Of a DNA stretch of 64,000 nt, positions 34,857 to 46,684 are shown in pieces (position 1 is the stretch's first letter; every line of letters starts with the position of its first letter). The notes under the pieces were generated by a model, which did no database searches, was not told where the DNA came from, and worked only from the letters and a program-made list of their open reading frames with translations. The stretch lies in the NCBI RefSeq assembly GCF_030272615.1, contig NC_081405.1, positions 22,769,772 to 22,833,771 on the forward strand. Direction: 5' to 3'. Both the position numbers and the translations under genes were made by a program. The DNA comes from Cryptomeria japonica. Taxonomy: Eukaryota; Streptophyta; Pinopsida; Cupressales; Cupressaceae.

Positions 34857-35430
34857 GTTTGAAAGGTAGAAGATAAAGCAAAAATCTGGAAAATAGTCAA
34901 GTGCAATCAAGTAGGCTCTCGATTAGAGGTTTCTTTTTGCCATTGGAAATGAAGATTGGTGTTCAGCAACAATATCCATTCTTCACTTGAATCAGTATTC
35001 TGTGCAAAGAGAATTCATTCTGATTTCTATTGCACGATCATAAACTTTAAGCCTAAGGCCTACTCAATCGTCTTGCAATGACGTGTTCCAGCAAGTTCAA
35101 ACAATTAGGTCCAAATTCAAAATCAGAAAAATTGGATAACTGGAGGTGATTGTAATGCAAGCTTGATACCCTCTACACAATTTCGGAAGTGTTTCCAGAC
35201 AGAGCCAGTCTTGTTAGACTTCTAACAATTTATCTCAACCATTTATCTATGGGATATCAAACAAAAAATTGGCAAATATTCTTGGAAACAAAAACTGGGA
35301 GTATCCTTGTTGAATGAAGGTGATAGGAACATAGTACGGATGAGCATTAATGCACAAGTAACAAAAACATAAATATTTATTCAATTAGAGCAATGTGTGG
35401 TTGATCCTAGTCTTTTTTCCACAGTTGAAA
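34857..35430. other. intergenic, nothing recognised
   Basis: No coding or repeat signal could be supported. Confidence 0.4.
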
Positions 35431-35435
35431 GGATT

Positions 35436-36690
35436 TGTAATGGACACCCCCCGTTCGGTACTAAATTTATGTCCTTTCTACTTAGTGTAATTTTGTCAAA
35501 CAGTTGGCGTGCAAGCTGACTACTGGATTTTTTTTGGTTCTTGATTTGCTAGAGGATAAATTTGGTAAACTGGTATTTATTGTAAAGCTTTCAAGTTTAT
35601 TCAATATAAAAATAACCAGACATATCAAATGCCAAAAGCAAGAGGATTAATGCTGATGATATTTATTTAATTCCAACTCCAAGCATACAAATCAGATTTG
35701 AAGAATATTACAGACCATATGATAATAAACAAATTCAAACCTGGACTCCACAAGTATAGAACCTGCTGAAAACACTGTTCACGCACTGTAGCTGCACTAT
35801 TCACGGCACTGTAGCATTTTTACTATTCACGCAGCACTGTAGCAAACACTGTTCACGCGGTACTGTAGCAAAAACACTGTTCACGCGGTACTGTAGCAAA
35901 TCACTGTTCACGCGGTACTGTAGCAAAAACACTATTCACGCGGTACTGTAGCAAAAACACTATTTTCAAATCTGCACTTTCAAACCCCTGTAAAAACATC
36001 ATGCGAGAGCACCAAATGAAGCCCAATGTGTTTCCTGAATGAAAACACCATTAATCCTCCTGACTGTGTCTTTCAACAGCGAAGAGAATGCTAGCAAAGA
36101 GGGATTCCGTCCTCCAAGCCCAATAATCAGATTTCTACGAAATCCAACAGCATCACATTAATTCATCCCAGCATATCCCAAAAGAGAGCTCTCAACCTCC
36201 ATTTATATCTTCTTCCTGGATGCAAACACTTCATTTTCTCAATGTGGGATAATACATTTTAGAATAAAATATTATTTCCCACAATATACACATTAAAGGG
36301 AACTTTTAATATTTTAAACATTACTTTATATTCCCAACCTTATAATATAACGATAAAGTTAAATATTTAATTTAACTTTACACTTTATCGTTAAATATTA
36401 AAACCTTGTTGATAATCCCTTTAAATCATTGTCGCCTTCAAATATTTTCTACTGATAATTATGCCAACCAGGGAAACACTAAAAATTCCAAGTCACTGCT
36501 TGGAGACTAACTTACTATAAATAGTAAGTGTCTAGAAACCTTGTCAAAACAGCACCGATTGGCCTGAAACTGAAAACACCTAGGCCAAAATACCTCAGGA
36601 TCCCACCAATGTCCTTGTTAGCCTTCGGGATCGTGTCAGAATAGGCTAACGACACCCCATATCATGTTGCGCTAAAAAGGGGACATTACA
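35436..36690. mobile_element. solo LTR of the TGTAATGTCC family, TSD GGATT
   Basis: This 1255-bp insert begins TGTAATGGACACCCC and ends TAAAAAGGGGACATTACA, with GGATT at 35431-35435 and 36691-36695. Read on the minus strand, its first ~200 bp (TGTAATGTCCCCTTTTTAGC, then GTTTCAGGCCAATC and TACTATTTATAGTAAGT) match the start of the LTR at 38030, so the two lie in opposite orientation. It contains the CACTGTTCACG minisatellite. Confidence 0.88.
35770..35963. repeat. minisatellite, ~27-30 bp unit, seven copies
   Basis: The unit is CACTGTTCACGCGGTACTGT followed by AGCAAAAA. The left copies are diverged (CACGCACTG, CACGGCACTG), whereas the right four are almost identical. Each unit has two ACTGT/CTGT half-sites, and on the minus strand ACAGT half-sites about 13 bp apart. 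Confidence 0.9.
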
Positions 36691-36695
36691 GGATT

Positions 36696-37341
36696 ATCAT
36701 CAGAGTTGTGGCTAAACTGCTTCAAGAAATACAAGATACTGTAGCAGAAATTGCAATGCAATTGATTGTTCCCAAAATCTATGAATGAACTAGAAAAGGA
36801 AAAGAAAATATCTGCATAGCTTTGTGTGACCTACTTTAGCAGTGCAAGATATAAATTTCGAATCCATCTTTGACTCAATGGCAGCTCAAACTTTGTAGTA
36901 GTTGGAAATTAAAAATAGTGACACAACGGGAAAGCCTGGACAATCTTTTTCATTCAAAACATAGAAGCATGAAATCAGCAAACATCATGATGCCAAAGAT
37001 TTGAATTTTGACCAAATGCACAAATAACAAAGAAGCAAACCATTTTATACTCTTAAAATTTGGAGAAATTTTGCTCAGTTATTTGTTAAACATATGCTTC
37101 AGTTATTGACTCGGACATAGTTACCTAAAGACTTACATGCCGACCTTTGGTACTCATCTCCCGTATGAGAAATGTGTCCCGTCTCAAAAACCAAAACAGT
37201 TCCATCTCCAAACATTACGAAACTTAAGATGAAGTTTCTTTAGGTCCCTGTACAAGTCTCCTATAAGCATCCCTTGGAAATTGAAAACCCTCCTTTAGAG
37301 ATACTCAGATATACCATATAAATTACACTCAGTTTTCATAA
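36696..37341. other. intergenic, nothing recognised
   Basis: AT-rich non-coding sequence between a solo LTR and a small hAT-like element. CATAGTTACC with GC-richer words near 37119-37200 might be a worn hAT terminus, but no partner end was found. Confidence 0.35.
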
Positions 37342-37660
37342 CTAAGTTGCCAGCACGGGTACAAATCAGGTACATTTGACAGTACAATACTTCATCATTG
37401 ACCAATGCCAAACGCCAATTGATAAGTTGGAATTTCCCATATAGAATTTTAGGCAAGAAAAAGGAAAAAAAATTGCTTTTTTTATGTGTTTTGTGGTTTT
37501 AAATGAGTTGGAAAATTGTTTTTTTTAGTGTTTTGTGTATTTTTTAATGAGTTGGCTTTTACCTGGGTATGCCCAGGTGTGTCCAAGGTATGCCCCGGGT
37601 GTAACCTGGGTGAACCTGGTGCAGGTGCACTAGTCAAAACGCACTTACCCAGTAACTTAG
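37342..37660. mobile_element. short hAT-like element with CCTGGGTG words
   Basis: Ends are CTAAGTTGCCAGCACGGG and, reverse complemented, CTAAGTTACTGGGTAAG. Flanks TTTCATAA and TAAAATAA match at five of eight positions, so the target duplication is worn. The right half is an array of CCCAGGTGTG and AACCTGGGTG words. Length 319 bp. Confidence 0.6.
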
Positions 37661-38029
37661 TAAAATAACTAATGAAATACACTAATAGACTTAGAATTTT
37701 CTATTTTTTGCAGTCACAAGTTTTTACGTAACAGAATTTCCTTTTCAAATCCCAAAGAGTTAATAGTACAAAGAGCAGCACCAACAAGGCTTAATATGTG
37801 TACGTCCATTGCAGTTTTATCAATTAATTGAAAGTAAAGCATGTCTGCAGACCATCATACCATGTTTCTAAAATGAATGGCATTTCCCTCCTCTCTATCT
37901 GCCATCTCCAGGTTATTACCGTTTAAAAATTAATTGTTTATATCTTGATTATTATTAGCAAATGTCACTATAATTGATCTTTTCTTTCATTGACATTTGT
38001 TTCCATTCTTCAAAAAGTTGTTTTAAGCA

Positions 38030-39777
38030 TGTAATGTCCCCTTTTTAGCAGTTATGAGGTGATTTGTCGTTAGCCCATCTTGCCATGGTCTCAAGGGCTA
38101 ACCAGGACTTTACAGGGATCAGTGAAGGATTTGGCCTAAGCAATTTCAGTTTCAGGCCAATCAGAGGTGTTTTGACGGGTTATCCAAATACTTACTATTT
38201 ATAGTAAGTCAGTTATGGCTCAATGACTGGTAATTTTTGAAACAATTTTGGTTGTCATTATTTTGGTGCATTTAATTCTTCACTTGGATTGCAAATTTAA
38301 TGGGCCATTAATTAATTGGGGAATAAATCAAAAGTTCCTAAGTTAAATTTAAATATTTAACTTAGTGATTAATTAATGTTGAGACTAATGTTAAAGAGGA
38401 AAAATTAGAAGTACCCTTTCTTTGTGGAGACATAAGGGGATAATAATTTTTTATTATATCATTCATTAATACCACGTTCGCGGTGTCTTGGGAAGTGAGC
38501 CCAATTGGAGTTATAAATGAAAGCATTAAATGCAGATTGAATCATCTTGGAAATTGTGTTTATTGGAGTTTGTGTTTCTGGAGAAATCTGGAAATTTCTT
38601 GGCTTTTGGGGATGTACACCCTCATTGGCAGCATTTCCCACATTTGTGGAAGACCAAATCTGGGAAATCCTTCAAATAAAATTGCAAAAATTGAGGTTTA
38701 TGGAATTAATTAATTGCAGGTTGAAGCTTACCAGGAAGAAATCATAATTTTTTCCTAAGTGTGCTGAAGTTTGAGATTGGCATTGGTGAAAACCATACAG
38801 CTGGGTCGAACTGTGATAGTGTGTTTGGCTTCTTTCCATTCAGCGCTGAAACTGAAACATAAGGTTGCAAGTTAGTCGAAAAGCAGGTATGTCAGCCCTT
38901 GGGTGATTAGCGTTGAGCATTCACAGTGAATGATTCTAGCTGTTCAATTGGTATTACAGTCTGCTCCATACATTGGTATTGTAGAATCAACCCAGCAATG
39001 CGTTCTTGAATGGTAAGCCAGGCTTGTTATTCTTCCTATATCGTCCATAGCAAACTCAAGTAGCAGGCTGAAATACATTGTCTGGGCTAATAAACAGCTG
39101 GGCGTTGAGTTAGACACTGAACACAAACCAAGACTGGGCGTAAATCTGTATACTGGGCGTGGATTATTACTGCTGTCGTTCCCTGCAAGTGAAGACGTCT
39201 GGGCTGTGAGTGGCGTCTGGGTTGCCTTAATACTGAGCCGTCATGTATTGGGGACAATGTTTATAGCTTGCTGTTGAAGGAACGGATGAGGAAATCCAGT
39301 CTGGGCGCATATGTGTACTGGCAGCATGGAGACAAGTAGTTCGCAGCAGGCTAAGCAAGTGTGAAACTGGCATTGGGCGTGAGGATCTTGTATTTTCCAC
39401 AGCGACAGTATTGCCAGGTTCCACATCAATTCATTTTGAAAGTAGTGATTGTATTTTGTATTTTTGAAACTGGTGGTGATGTCAATGCTCAGAAAGAAGT
39501 GACTCAGGTTTGTGAAAATTGGAAATACTTAGGACATTGTTAATTATTATTTCTTGGCTAAGTGTTCTGAGTTTTCAGTATTCCTGCAGTAGTGTTATGT
39601 TGAAACAAAATAATGATATTACTTTAAAATGTGTTAGCTGTTAATTCATATTGTTCATGAGTATGTGAAAAATGAATGCATGGAAACAAGAAAAAACGCA
39701 CCAGGGACAACTAAACCACAGGGACAAACACTAGAAATTACAGTCATCTTGATTGCAGAGTAGGGCAGCCTATTACA
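38030..39777 (+). mobile_element. solo LTR of the TGTAATGTCC family, TSD AAGCA
   Basis: The 1748-bp insert starts TGTAATGTCCCCTTTTTAGC and ends GGCAGCCTATTACA, flanked by AAGCA at 38025-38029 and 39778-39782. A CTGGGCGT/CTGGGC word recurs in its second half (about 39060-39370). No coding or primer-binding site inside. Confidence 0.85.
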
Positions 39778-39826
39778 AAGCAATTAACAATTTATGTTCT
39801 TGAAAAAATGCATATCCATATATATG

Positions 39827-40816
39827 CTGTGACAAGGTTTGAATTCAAGTTCGTGTTCGACAACAATGAAATGCGGTAAGGGGAAAGAATTCGGGAAAAA
39901 AAATTGAGATTAAATTCACCTTATATAAATTTAATTTCTTTCAAAATATAAATAATATATCTGTAAAATTATCAAAATAGTTAACATTGCTAAATAGATT
40001 TGAAAACATTATAAAACAATGACACATTTCTAAATCATGATAAAGTTATCAAAGTTAAACCATAAAGAACTAAATAAAAAATATTAAATATTAAATTCTA
40101 TTCTAGAAAATATAAAAATAAAAATAAAAATATAATATAATTTTATATTTAACTTAAAAAATAAAACTAATAAATAAACTCTTAACTTTACATTTAAAAA
40201 CATAAAATAAGAATATATTAATTTTCCATTTTAACTTTAAAAAACAAAATAAAACTACTACTATTTAATTTAAAAATATTATAGATAGTATTTTTTTTTT
40301 TTTTTAAACAAATTTAAAACATACTAGTTTTTGTAGAAGTAGTAAGCTTAAAAACTTATTGCCAAAATAAAAAAGTAAAAAACAATTGAATTCCAAGTAA
40401 AAAACATATGATTAATAAGTAAAACTAGAATGATAATACAGTTAAATAAATTAGATGATTTTACAACATATTAGCCATTATAAAAATATAAAAGCATTAT
40501 TTAAAATTTAATAAAATATAGAAAAAGTTAAATGAAATTCTAAAAAAAAACTTAAACTACAAATGAGGCAGCAGCCTCTTTGGGAGACTTAAAATTAGGC
40601 AGAGGTTTGCGATGCAGGTTCATGCACAGGTCTTCCCGCAGCGGAAACTAGAAAGTGTCGAAAATTCTTGTGCTGATAACTGGAAAACATGCCCTGTTCC
40701 ACAAGTTTTCCTCGCCCTGTGTTCGTTTGTCACCTTGTCCCATACGAAACAAATTTCAAACATTTTTTAATAGGTTCGCCAAATTTGAAATTTTTGTGTC
40801 ATGTGTGTGTGTGTGT

Positions 40817-40854
<38 letters not shown>

Positions 40855-42600
40855 ACGTGTGTATTTTATTGAGATTTTGAAGTACCATGTGTGTGTATTA
40901 TTGTTGTCATTTTCAAGTACCATCTCCAACTTTTTTTTAAAATGGCACACCAGTACCAGTCCTCATCCCTTCATAGCTTTAGTCTCTGACAATTATAATT
41001 CACATGCACTATCCACCATAATAAAACTCACTGCTTCTTCTAACCATTTACCTTACATAATTTTGGAAATATCTGGGAAATCCATAGGTTTAGTTGGATG
41101 ATACTTTATAAGGAAGGTAGTTGATGGGTTGTAGGGAAGGCTTTATAGCTTTGTCATTGACTTTGTTTTCTGTCAGTGGTTGTGATGCGTTTGGAGATGT
41201 AGAAGGTACTTTCCAAAAGGTAAAGGTAATACAAGATCAATACGGCCAATCTCATGACATCCTCAATTAACTGAAGAGTACCATCAGAGAACCAAATAAC
41301 ATTATAAAAACATTCATCACAGTGGCATAAAGAGCTCAGGTCAGCAAAACACACACATACACTTATACATAAAATTGCATAGATAAGACCAAAACTTTAG
41401 TTATAGATAATTAAATTAATAGGAGACTAGGTGAAGCTATAGAGATTGGAAAACACTCAATAATTTAAACAGAGATGATGGGTTGGCACTAACCAATGCA
41501 AGGAAGCCCATTATTCACTAGATCACAAAGATAAATAGAGATAATTAATGTCATATGGATATTAATTAATGCATGGATTATTATTATTGTGATCGGCATC
41601 AACTATACTGAAGTTAGTGCTTATGGGGAATTCACCCCTCATGTTATACTTGTGTCACAAAATTTCCTAAACTTCAAGTATGAGGTTCAAATTTCAGCAA
41701 ACATTTAACAATGGCAGAGATTCATTTAAATTCACAAATAAATTTGTACCAGAAGGCATGTTGATTTGTGTTGATTTGCATTGATTTTTAGCTGATTGTT
41801 GCCTACTAAGGATCAATTAGCTCCTGCTAGCATCTAGGGAGAAATGTATTTTATCTACAAACAAGTCTTTCCACGTGCAAACGAAGGACAATGGTTTGAC
41901 AGATTTCATAACCTAGCATTTTGAGCATTTGATGGTTTGAGCAACTCACAGCCTTCCATTTCCATTCTGAACATCTGCACAACTCCAAAGAGGCCATAAC
42001 ACCATTTCCTCTGTAGTTTAGAAGTAGAACTTTAGAGTTTTATTGTTTTTCTGTATTTTATTATAATTTAGAAATTTTGATATTTGTATTTATAATTTTA
42101 ATATTGAGTTTGAAGTTAATAAAAATAAATTAATATTATAATAGTATTAATATTTAATTATAATATATTTAAATTTATTACCTTTCTCCTTTCACTAGAC
42201 TTTTCTCCCATAAATAATACTTAATAGTTAATTAATATGTTTTTTAAATACACTTTAATTTAGTCATTTTTCTCTTAGTAAATTTTTGTGATGTTAAATA
42301 TAAAACTTTATCATTAATTATTTTTAATTTTTGTTTCTAAAAATGATATTTGGATAATTTTGTGGATATATTACCTATATTAAGATAAATATTTAGAAAA
42401 AAGAATAAAATTTTACATTAAGTTCAAATTGAAAAAATATTTACATAATTTTGTGGATATATTACCTATATTTAATTAAAAATAAATTTATGTAAGGCAA
42501 ATTTAATGCTGATTATTTTTTGAACTTTTTCCCCTTGCCGAACTTCATACAAAATATTTTGCTGCCAAACATGAACTCGAATTGGAACCTTGTGACTTAG
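39827..42600. mobile_element. AT-rich element with long (~170 bp) terminal inverted repeats
   Basis: The left end CTGTGACAAGGTTTGAATTC and the reverse complement of the right end CTAAGTCACAAGGTTCCAAT pair. Similarity continues through AAGTTCGTGTTCGACAAC/GAGTTCATGTTTGGCAGC, a shared AAGGGGAAA and CCTTA.ATAAATTTA, and on to TAATATATC..AAAATTAT about 170 bp inside. No matching 8-bp flank was found (TATATATG versus TTATACAC). The right end resembles the hAT termini in this window. The interior has no transposase; 39900-40560 and 42040-42500 are extremely AT-rich. Confidence 0.65.
40801..40862. repeat. (GT)n microsatellite
   Basis: About 60 bp of TG repeats with two GCACG interruptions. It produces artefactual Cys/Val frames on both strands. 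Confidence 0.95.
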
Positions 42601-42880
42601 TTATACACAAAGTTACCTATATAAGGAGCCCCATCTGTAAATAATCTTTAAATCCTTCAGCAAAATAATGGGAAACAAAGTACGGCCCAAAATGTCGATT
42701 CATATTTTCTTCCTATGCAATTTTCTCCCAAGGCACCTCTATTAAAAATCATGAATTGCAAAAGTTTGGAGTCCCATTTTTTATTTCAAGTTAATTTATT
42801 AGTGTCGTATTTGAATATTAGGTTCTAAAAATAATAAAATTCCACATTACACCATGAAACTAGCAACATTATTGAATGAT

Positions 42881-43258
42881 GGGCATCAAACTCAAGGATT
42901 TGACTAGCTTAATGATCTTTATCCTACCTGTAAAATTTGTATTAGCGTCTATATAGTTTTCAACTCAAATGGGATTTACTTATTACTGTCTTCCCACTAA
43001 CATGGTCAAACAAAACCACTTCTATTTTATCTTATATCATCCTCAATTCTTGCACTCTTATAATATCATGGGCATCAAACTCGAGGATTTAACTAGCTTA
43101 ATGATCTTTATCCTACCTGTAAAATTTGTATTAGCATCTTTCGAGTTTTCAACTCAAATAGGATTTACTTATTACTGTCTTCCCACTAACATGGTCAATC
43201 AAAACCACCTGTATTTTCTCTTATGTTATCCTCAATTCTTGCACTCTTATAGTATAAT
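42881..43258. repeat. 189-bp tandem duplication
   Basis: GGGCATCAAACTC starts at 42881 and 43070, and the two units are ~93% identical by eye. Because 189 is a multiple of three, a 113-codon frame passes through both units. Its repeated peptide (GFTYYCLPTNMV) is a by-product of the duplication rather than a gene. Confidence 0.9.
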
Positions 43259-44142
43259 GATTTTCTTAAGATCATCAACTCCTTTAGGTTATATAGAAAA
43301 CAGTATTTAGTCAATTAACACACATATTCAGGTAAGAAAAATATGCAAAAAACAAATGGCATACAAAATGCATGTGCACTTGGAATGCTGCTTTATTGCA
43401 TTGATGAAAGCAGGAATCAAAGGATTTACGCCATCACTCACTTTGCACCTGATAACATGATACACAAATAGATTTAGGATGAAAAAGAATGGGTATAAAG
43501 CTACCAGTCATGATCCATGCATGCAAACCCTAAGGAGATTTGAAGTCAATATTTGAAAGGTATAAAACAAATATTAATGCCCTTAAATTACTGACAAGCA
43601 CATCAAGAAGAACCGTCACAAGGGAATGCCTATGTTGAATATGAAGGTGCCTGGGTTGTAGCTAATAAATTATACAGCATCTAGACTTGCAATCATAAAG
43701 ATAGTCTCTTTAGACTTGCAAGACGTCCCTGTAGTGATAGCCAGATAACATGCATGAGAAAAGATTGTGGCATGGAACATGTCAGTGCTAATTAATGTAT
43801 TATTGGAGTTACTGGTAATTTAAAATATTTGAAAGTATTCTAAAACCAATAACTCTTTTATAATGAGGATGAGATGAAAAACCTCTATCAAGCAATTAGA
43901 ACCCAGTCTGATACACTGTCCACTCATAATGTCACAGCTATTTACAGCTATTGCACGTCTCCCATGGTTCTCTAGATAAAATAATCCATCTTCCCTTAGC
44001 CTTATGGTTGCCTATAAACATCAGAAAGAATTAAAATTGTAAGAGTTAAGCATGTAACGAAATTGTTATATTGTTTGCAATAGAGTTCTGCATCCAAACC
44101 TAAAACTGTAGTTTTTGATATGCTTGATACGTTGAAATTTTG
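43259..44142. other. intergenic, nothing recognised
   Basis: Non-coding; no repeat boundary identified. Confidence 0.4.
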
Positions 44143-44378
44143 AAAACAACTTTATATACCAATTAAGAAAGAAAAATGGCATGCACATCAAAACATAAAT
44201 TTCCCAATCTTCTTTACAATGACAAAAAACAAGCCTTAATAACAATATATACTGTTACTTAAAACAACTTTATATACCAATTAAGAAAGAAAAATGGCAT
44301 GCACATCAAAACATAAATTTCCCAATCTTCTTTACAATCACAAAAAACAAGCCTTAATAACAATATATACTGTTACTA
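44143..44378. repeat. 118-bp tandem duplication, almost identical
   Basis: Units 44143-44260 and 44261-44378 (AAAACAACTTTATATACC to ATATATACTGTTACT) differ at essentially one base (AATGACAAAA versus AATCACAAAA), so the duplication is recent compared with the surrounding decayed elements. Confidence 0.93.
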
Positions 44379-45043
44379 ATAAGTTTACTTTTAAGAATAA
44401 ACGTCCAACCAAAATCTAGAATTTTTAAGTTGTTAGTCTCTAAGATGAGATTTAATCATGCATCAATAACATTATATTAATATTCTTTGGCTATTCTGCT
44501 CTGTAAGCATGTCTAATTTCATCAGTGATTCAACATCAAAAAGTGGCATGTCTATGGCCTCTTCCACACTACGTCAGCATTCTTTACAGGCAGCAACAGC
44601 AATGGAGAATGCTGAGCATGAGATTATCTACAGAAATGTCTACATCAGTATGCAAAAATCCTGTGGTTAAGGCAAACTTGCTGACCAAAGAATGACCATA
44701 AAGTTACAAAAAATGGAAACTTAGGTGTAAAATTAACTGAACAATTATGGTACTATGAAAACATCTCGTCCAGATGCAAAGTTCAGATCTGCATGGCCAT
44801 TTAGATCTGAATAACAGGGAAAGGGTTTAAGGAAATCTAATCTAACACCTAACAATGCAAGAAATAATTGCTGACTTGATAAAACCAAACCAAGCTTTGT
44901 TTCACCGTGAGGAAACAACTAGACAAAGATGGTACAATCTCCTAAGGGTACGCAAATGATTTTCACATCACTTATACACATCAACACCATGAACAACGAG
45001 CATAAAGCAATCAAAGTTAAGCTTTCAATATGAGTTTAGACTA
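44379..45043. other. intergenic, nothing recognised
   Basis: Non-coding; runs up to the LTR-edge sequence at 45044. Confidence 0.4.
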
Positions 45044-45709
45044 TGTAATGTCCCCTTTTGGGATTGCCCTAAATCTTGCCCTTGTAAATATCAAAGTTTG
45101 CTAGTTTTCATCCTTATTAATTCTGATATTAGATATTGAAACATTGACTTTCTTGTCTTCTTTGATCTTATGAATGATTCCTCCAATTCCCCCTTCTCAA
45201 TTGTATTAATCTCTTCTTTATATCTTCATTTGTGGGAAGTCACATCTCTTCATAAGAAATGAGTCCATCACTCTTCATTGCTGCCCTTTGAGAAAAATAA
45301 ATTATTCTCCAAATTGATCTCCCTTAGATGTCCTTCTCAATTGAGACTTTCTCCTTTTTATATCCTCAAATGTGAGGGAGAGCTCACACCCCTTCATCAT
45401 GTATGCCCTTTGGTATAAGACATGTAATATCCCTGGCTGATTATGAGGAGAAATTCTGATTTCTCAATTAGAGATATTATGTCAAACACTTGGCACTAAA
45501 CTGTCATAAAGTTTCAGACTGAGATTTTCGGAGCATTAACCACTAGTACAACTGAATATGACTTGCAAACTGTTGGTTGAAAATTTTGTACACTTGGGGA
45601 AATATACAAAATTGTGGTTTCTACCACAGCACACAAGTAAAAACTCTCCTAATTAAGGGAAGGCTCCCCTTATCTAACTACAACTTCGAAAATAAAATAG
45701 GATGGGACA

Positions 45710-45860
45710 GCAATCTTTCTTCTTTTTTCAAGAAAGACTATCCTTTTCTCTTCACAGAAAAGGATAGCGATTGAACATGAACAGCAGTAACCACTTTCAA
45801 GTGAAATGAGAGAAAGGAAATGAAATTTCCTAAAAGCGCAAAGACTTCCGTCACTTCCTT
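45710..45860. repeat. cluster of short hairpins
   Basis: Several small inverted repeats follow one another: TCTTTCTT/AAGAAAGA (45716-45739), CTATCCTTTTCT/AGAAAAGGATAG (about 45738-45767, 12 bp perfect), CACTTTCAAGTG and AGGAAATGAAATTTCCT. No RNA family was recognised. Confidence 0.5.
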
Positions 45861-46299
45861 CGGGACGGGACAGCAATATCAAGCTCAAAGACTTGACTAT
45901 TGGAAGTCCTATCTACCCTTTGCTATACTAAATTTTACAATGAATAAAAGACAACAACTCAAAGACTGGAATAATCTATTCTTTCAACACAAAGACAACT
46001 GTTAATGCAAGTTCAAAGACTTGCTGCTATTTCTTATCAAACAGTATTTTTTCCTCAAGAATAGACGCAAGCTCAAAGACTTGCTGCTCCTTCTAGAGAT
46101 TTTCCTATTTTAATTAATCTTCTCTACTTGCAGCTCAAAGACTTCAGATCAGATTGGACTAAGCTCCTTTAGAAACGCTTTGCATAGAAGAAATTAAAAG
46201 ATTCAAACTCAAACATGTAGCTCAAAGACTCAAAACTTGAGTAATCCTTCTTTATTATTCTTCAAAACCTTCAATTCACATACATAAGCTCAAAGACTT
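45836..46299. repeat. dispersed array of the CTCAAAGACTT motif, eight copies
   Basis: (A)GCTCAAAGACTT or a one-base variant occurs near 45837, 45882, 45957, 46009, 46071, 46133, 46219 and 46287. Spacings are roughly 45-85 bp, with unrelated sequence between copies except TGCTG after several of them. On the minus strand (AAGTCTTTGAGC) the array lies 3' of the large reading frame. Confidence 0.85.
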
Positions 46300-46684
46300 C
46301 TTGCTGTAAATTTGGCAGAGTTTCTGCTTGCTTTCCAAAAGATATCAAATACAATAGACCCCTCAAGTATTTCTAGAAGAGGAGCCTTGAGAAAAAGGTG
46401 GGAGGATCCTAACTAACTTGAGAGATTCTCTCAACCACCAAGACTCATTCAATAACTAACTGAGACTTCATTAACTAACTAAGAGTTATTCCAACTAACT
46501 AAGACTTATTCCAACTACAGTCCTAATCGAACACAACTTGTAGTTGCCTTACATGTAATTACAAAAGTGCAAGTAATGTGTAACTTGCATTTTACAAAAA
46601 AAACTTTTACATGTAACTTGTCAAAACTAAATTACAACTAAAGATTACAAAAGAGGGAAAATTCAACTAAGTGTTGAAAAACAC

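Noticed and set aside
35770-35963. CRISPR-like spaced repeat
   Set aside because: Unit spacing is only a few bases and the context is a plant LTR; this is a minisatellite.
40655-41101. 148-codon plus-strand frame rich in Cys-Val
   Set aside because: It crosses a (GT)n microsatellite; no conserved domain on either side.
42969-43310. 113-codon frame with a repeated peptide
   Set aside because: The repetition comes from a 189-bp tandem DNA duplication whose length is a multiple of three; the opposite flank has no coding signal.
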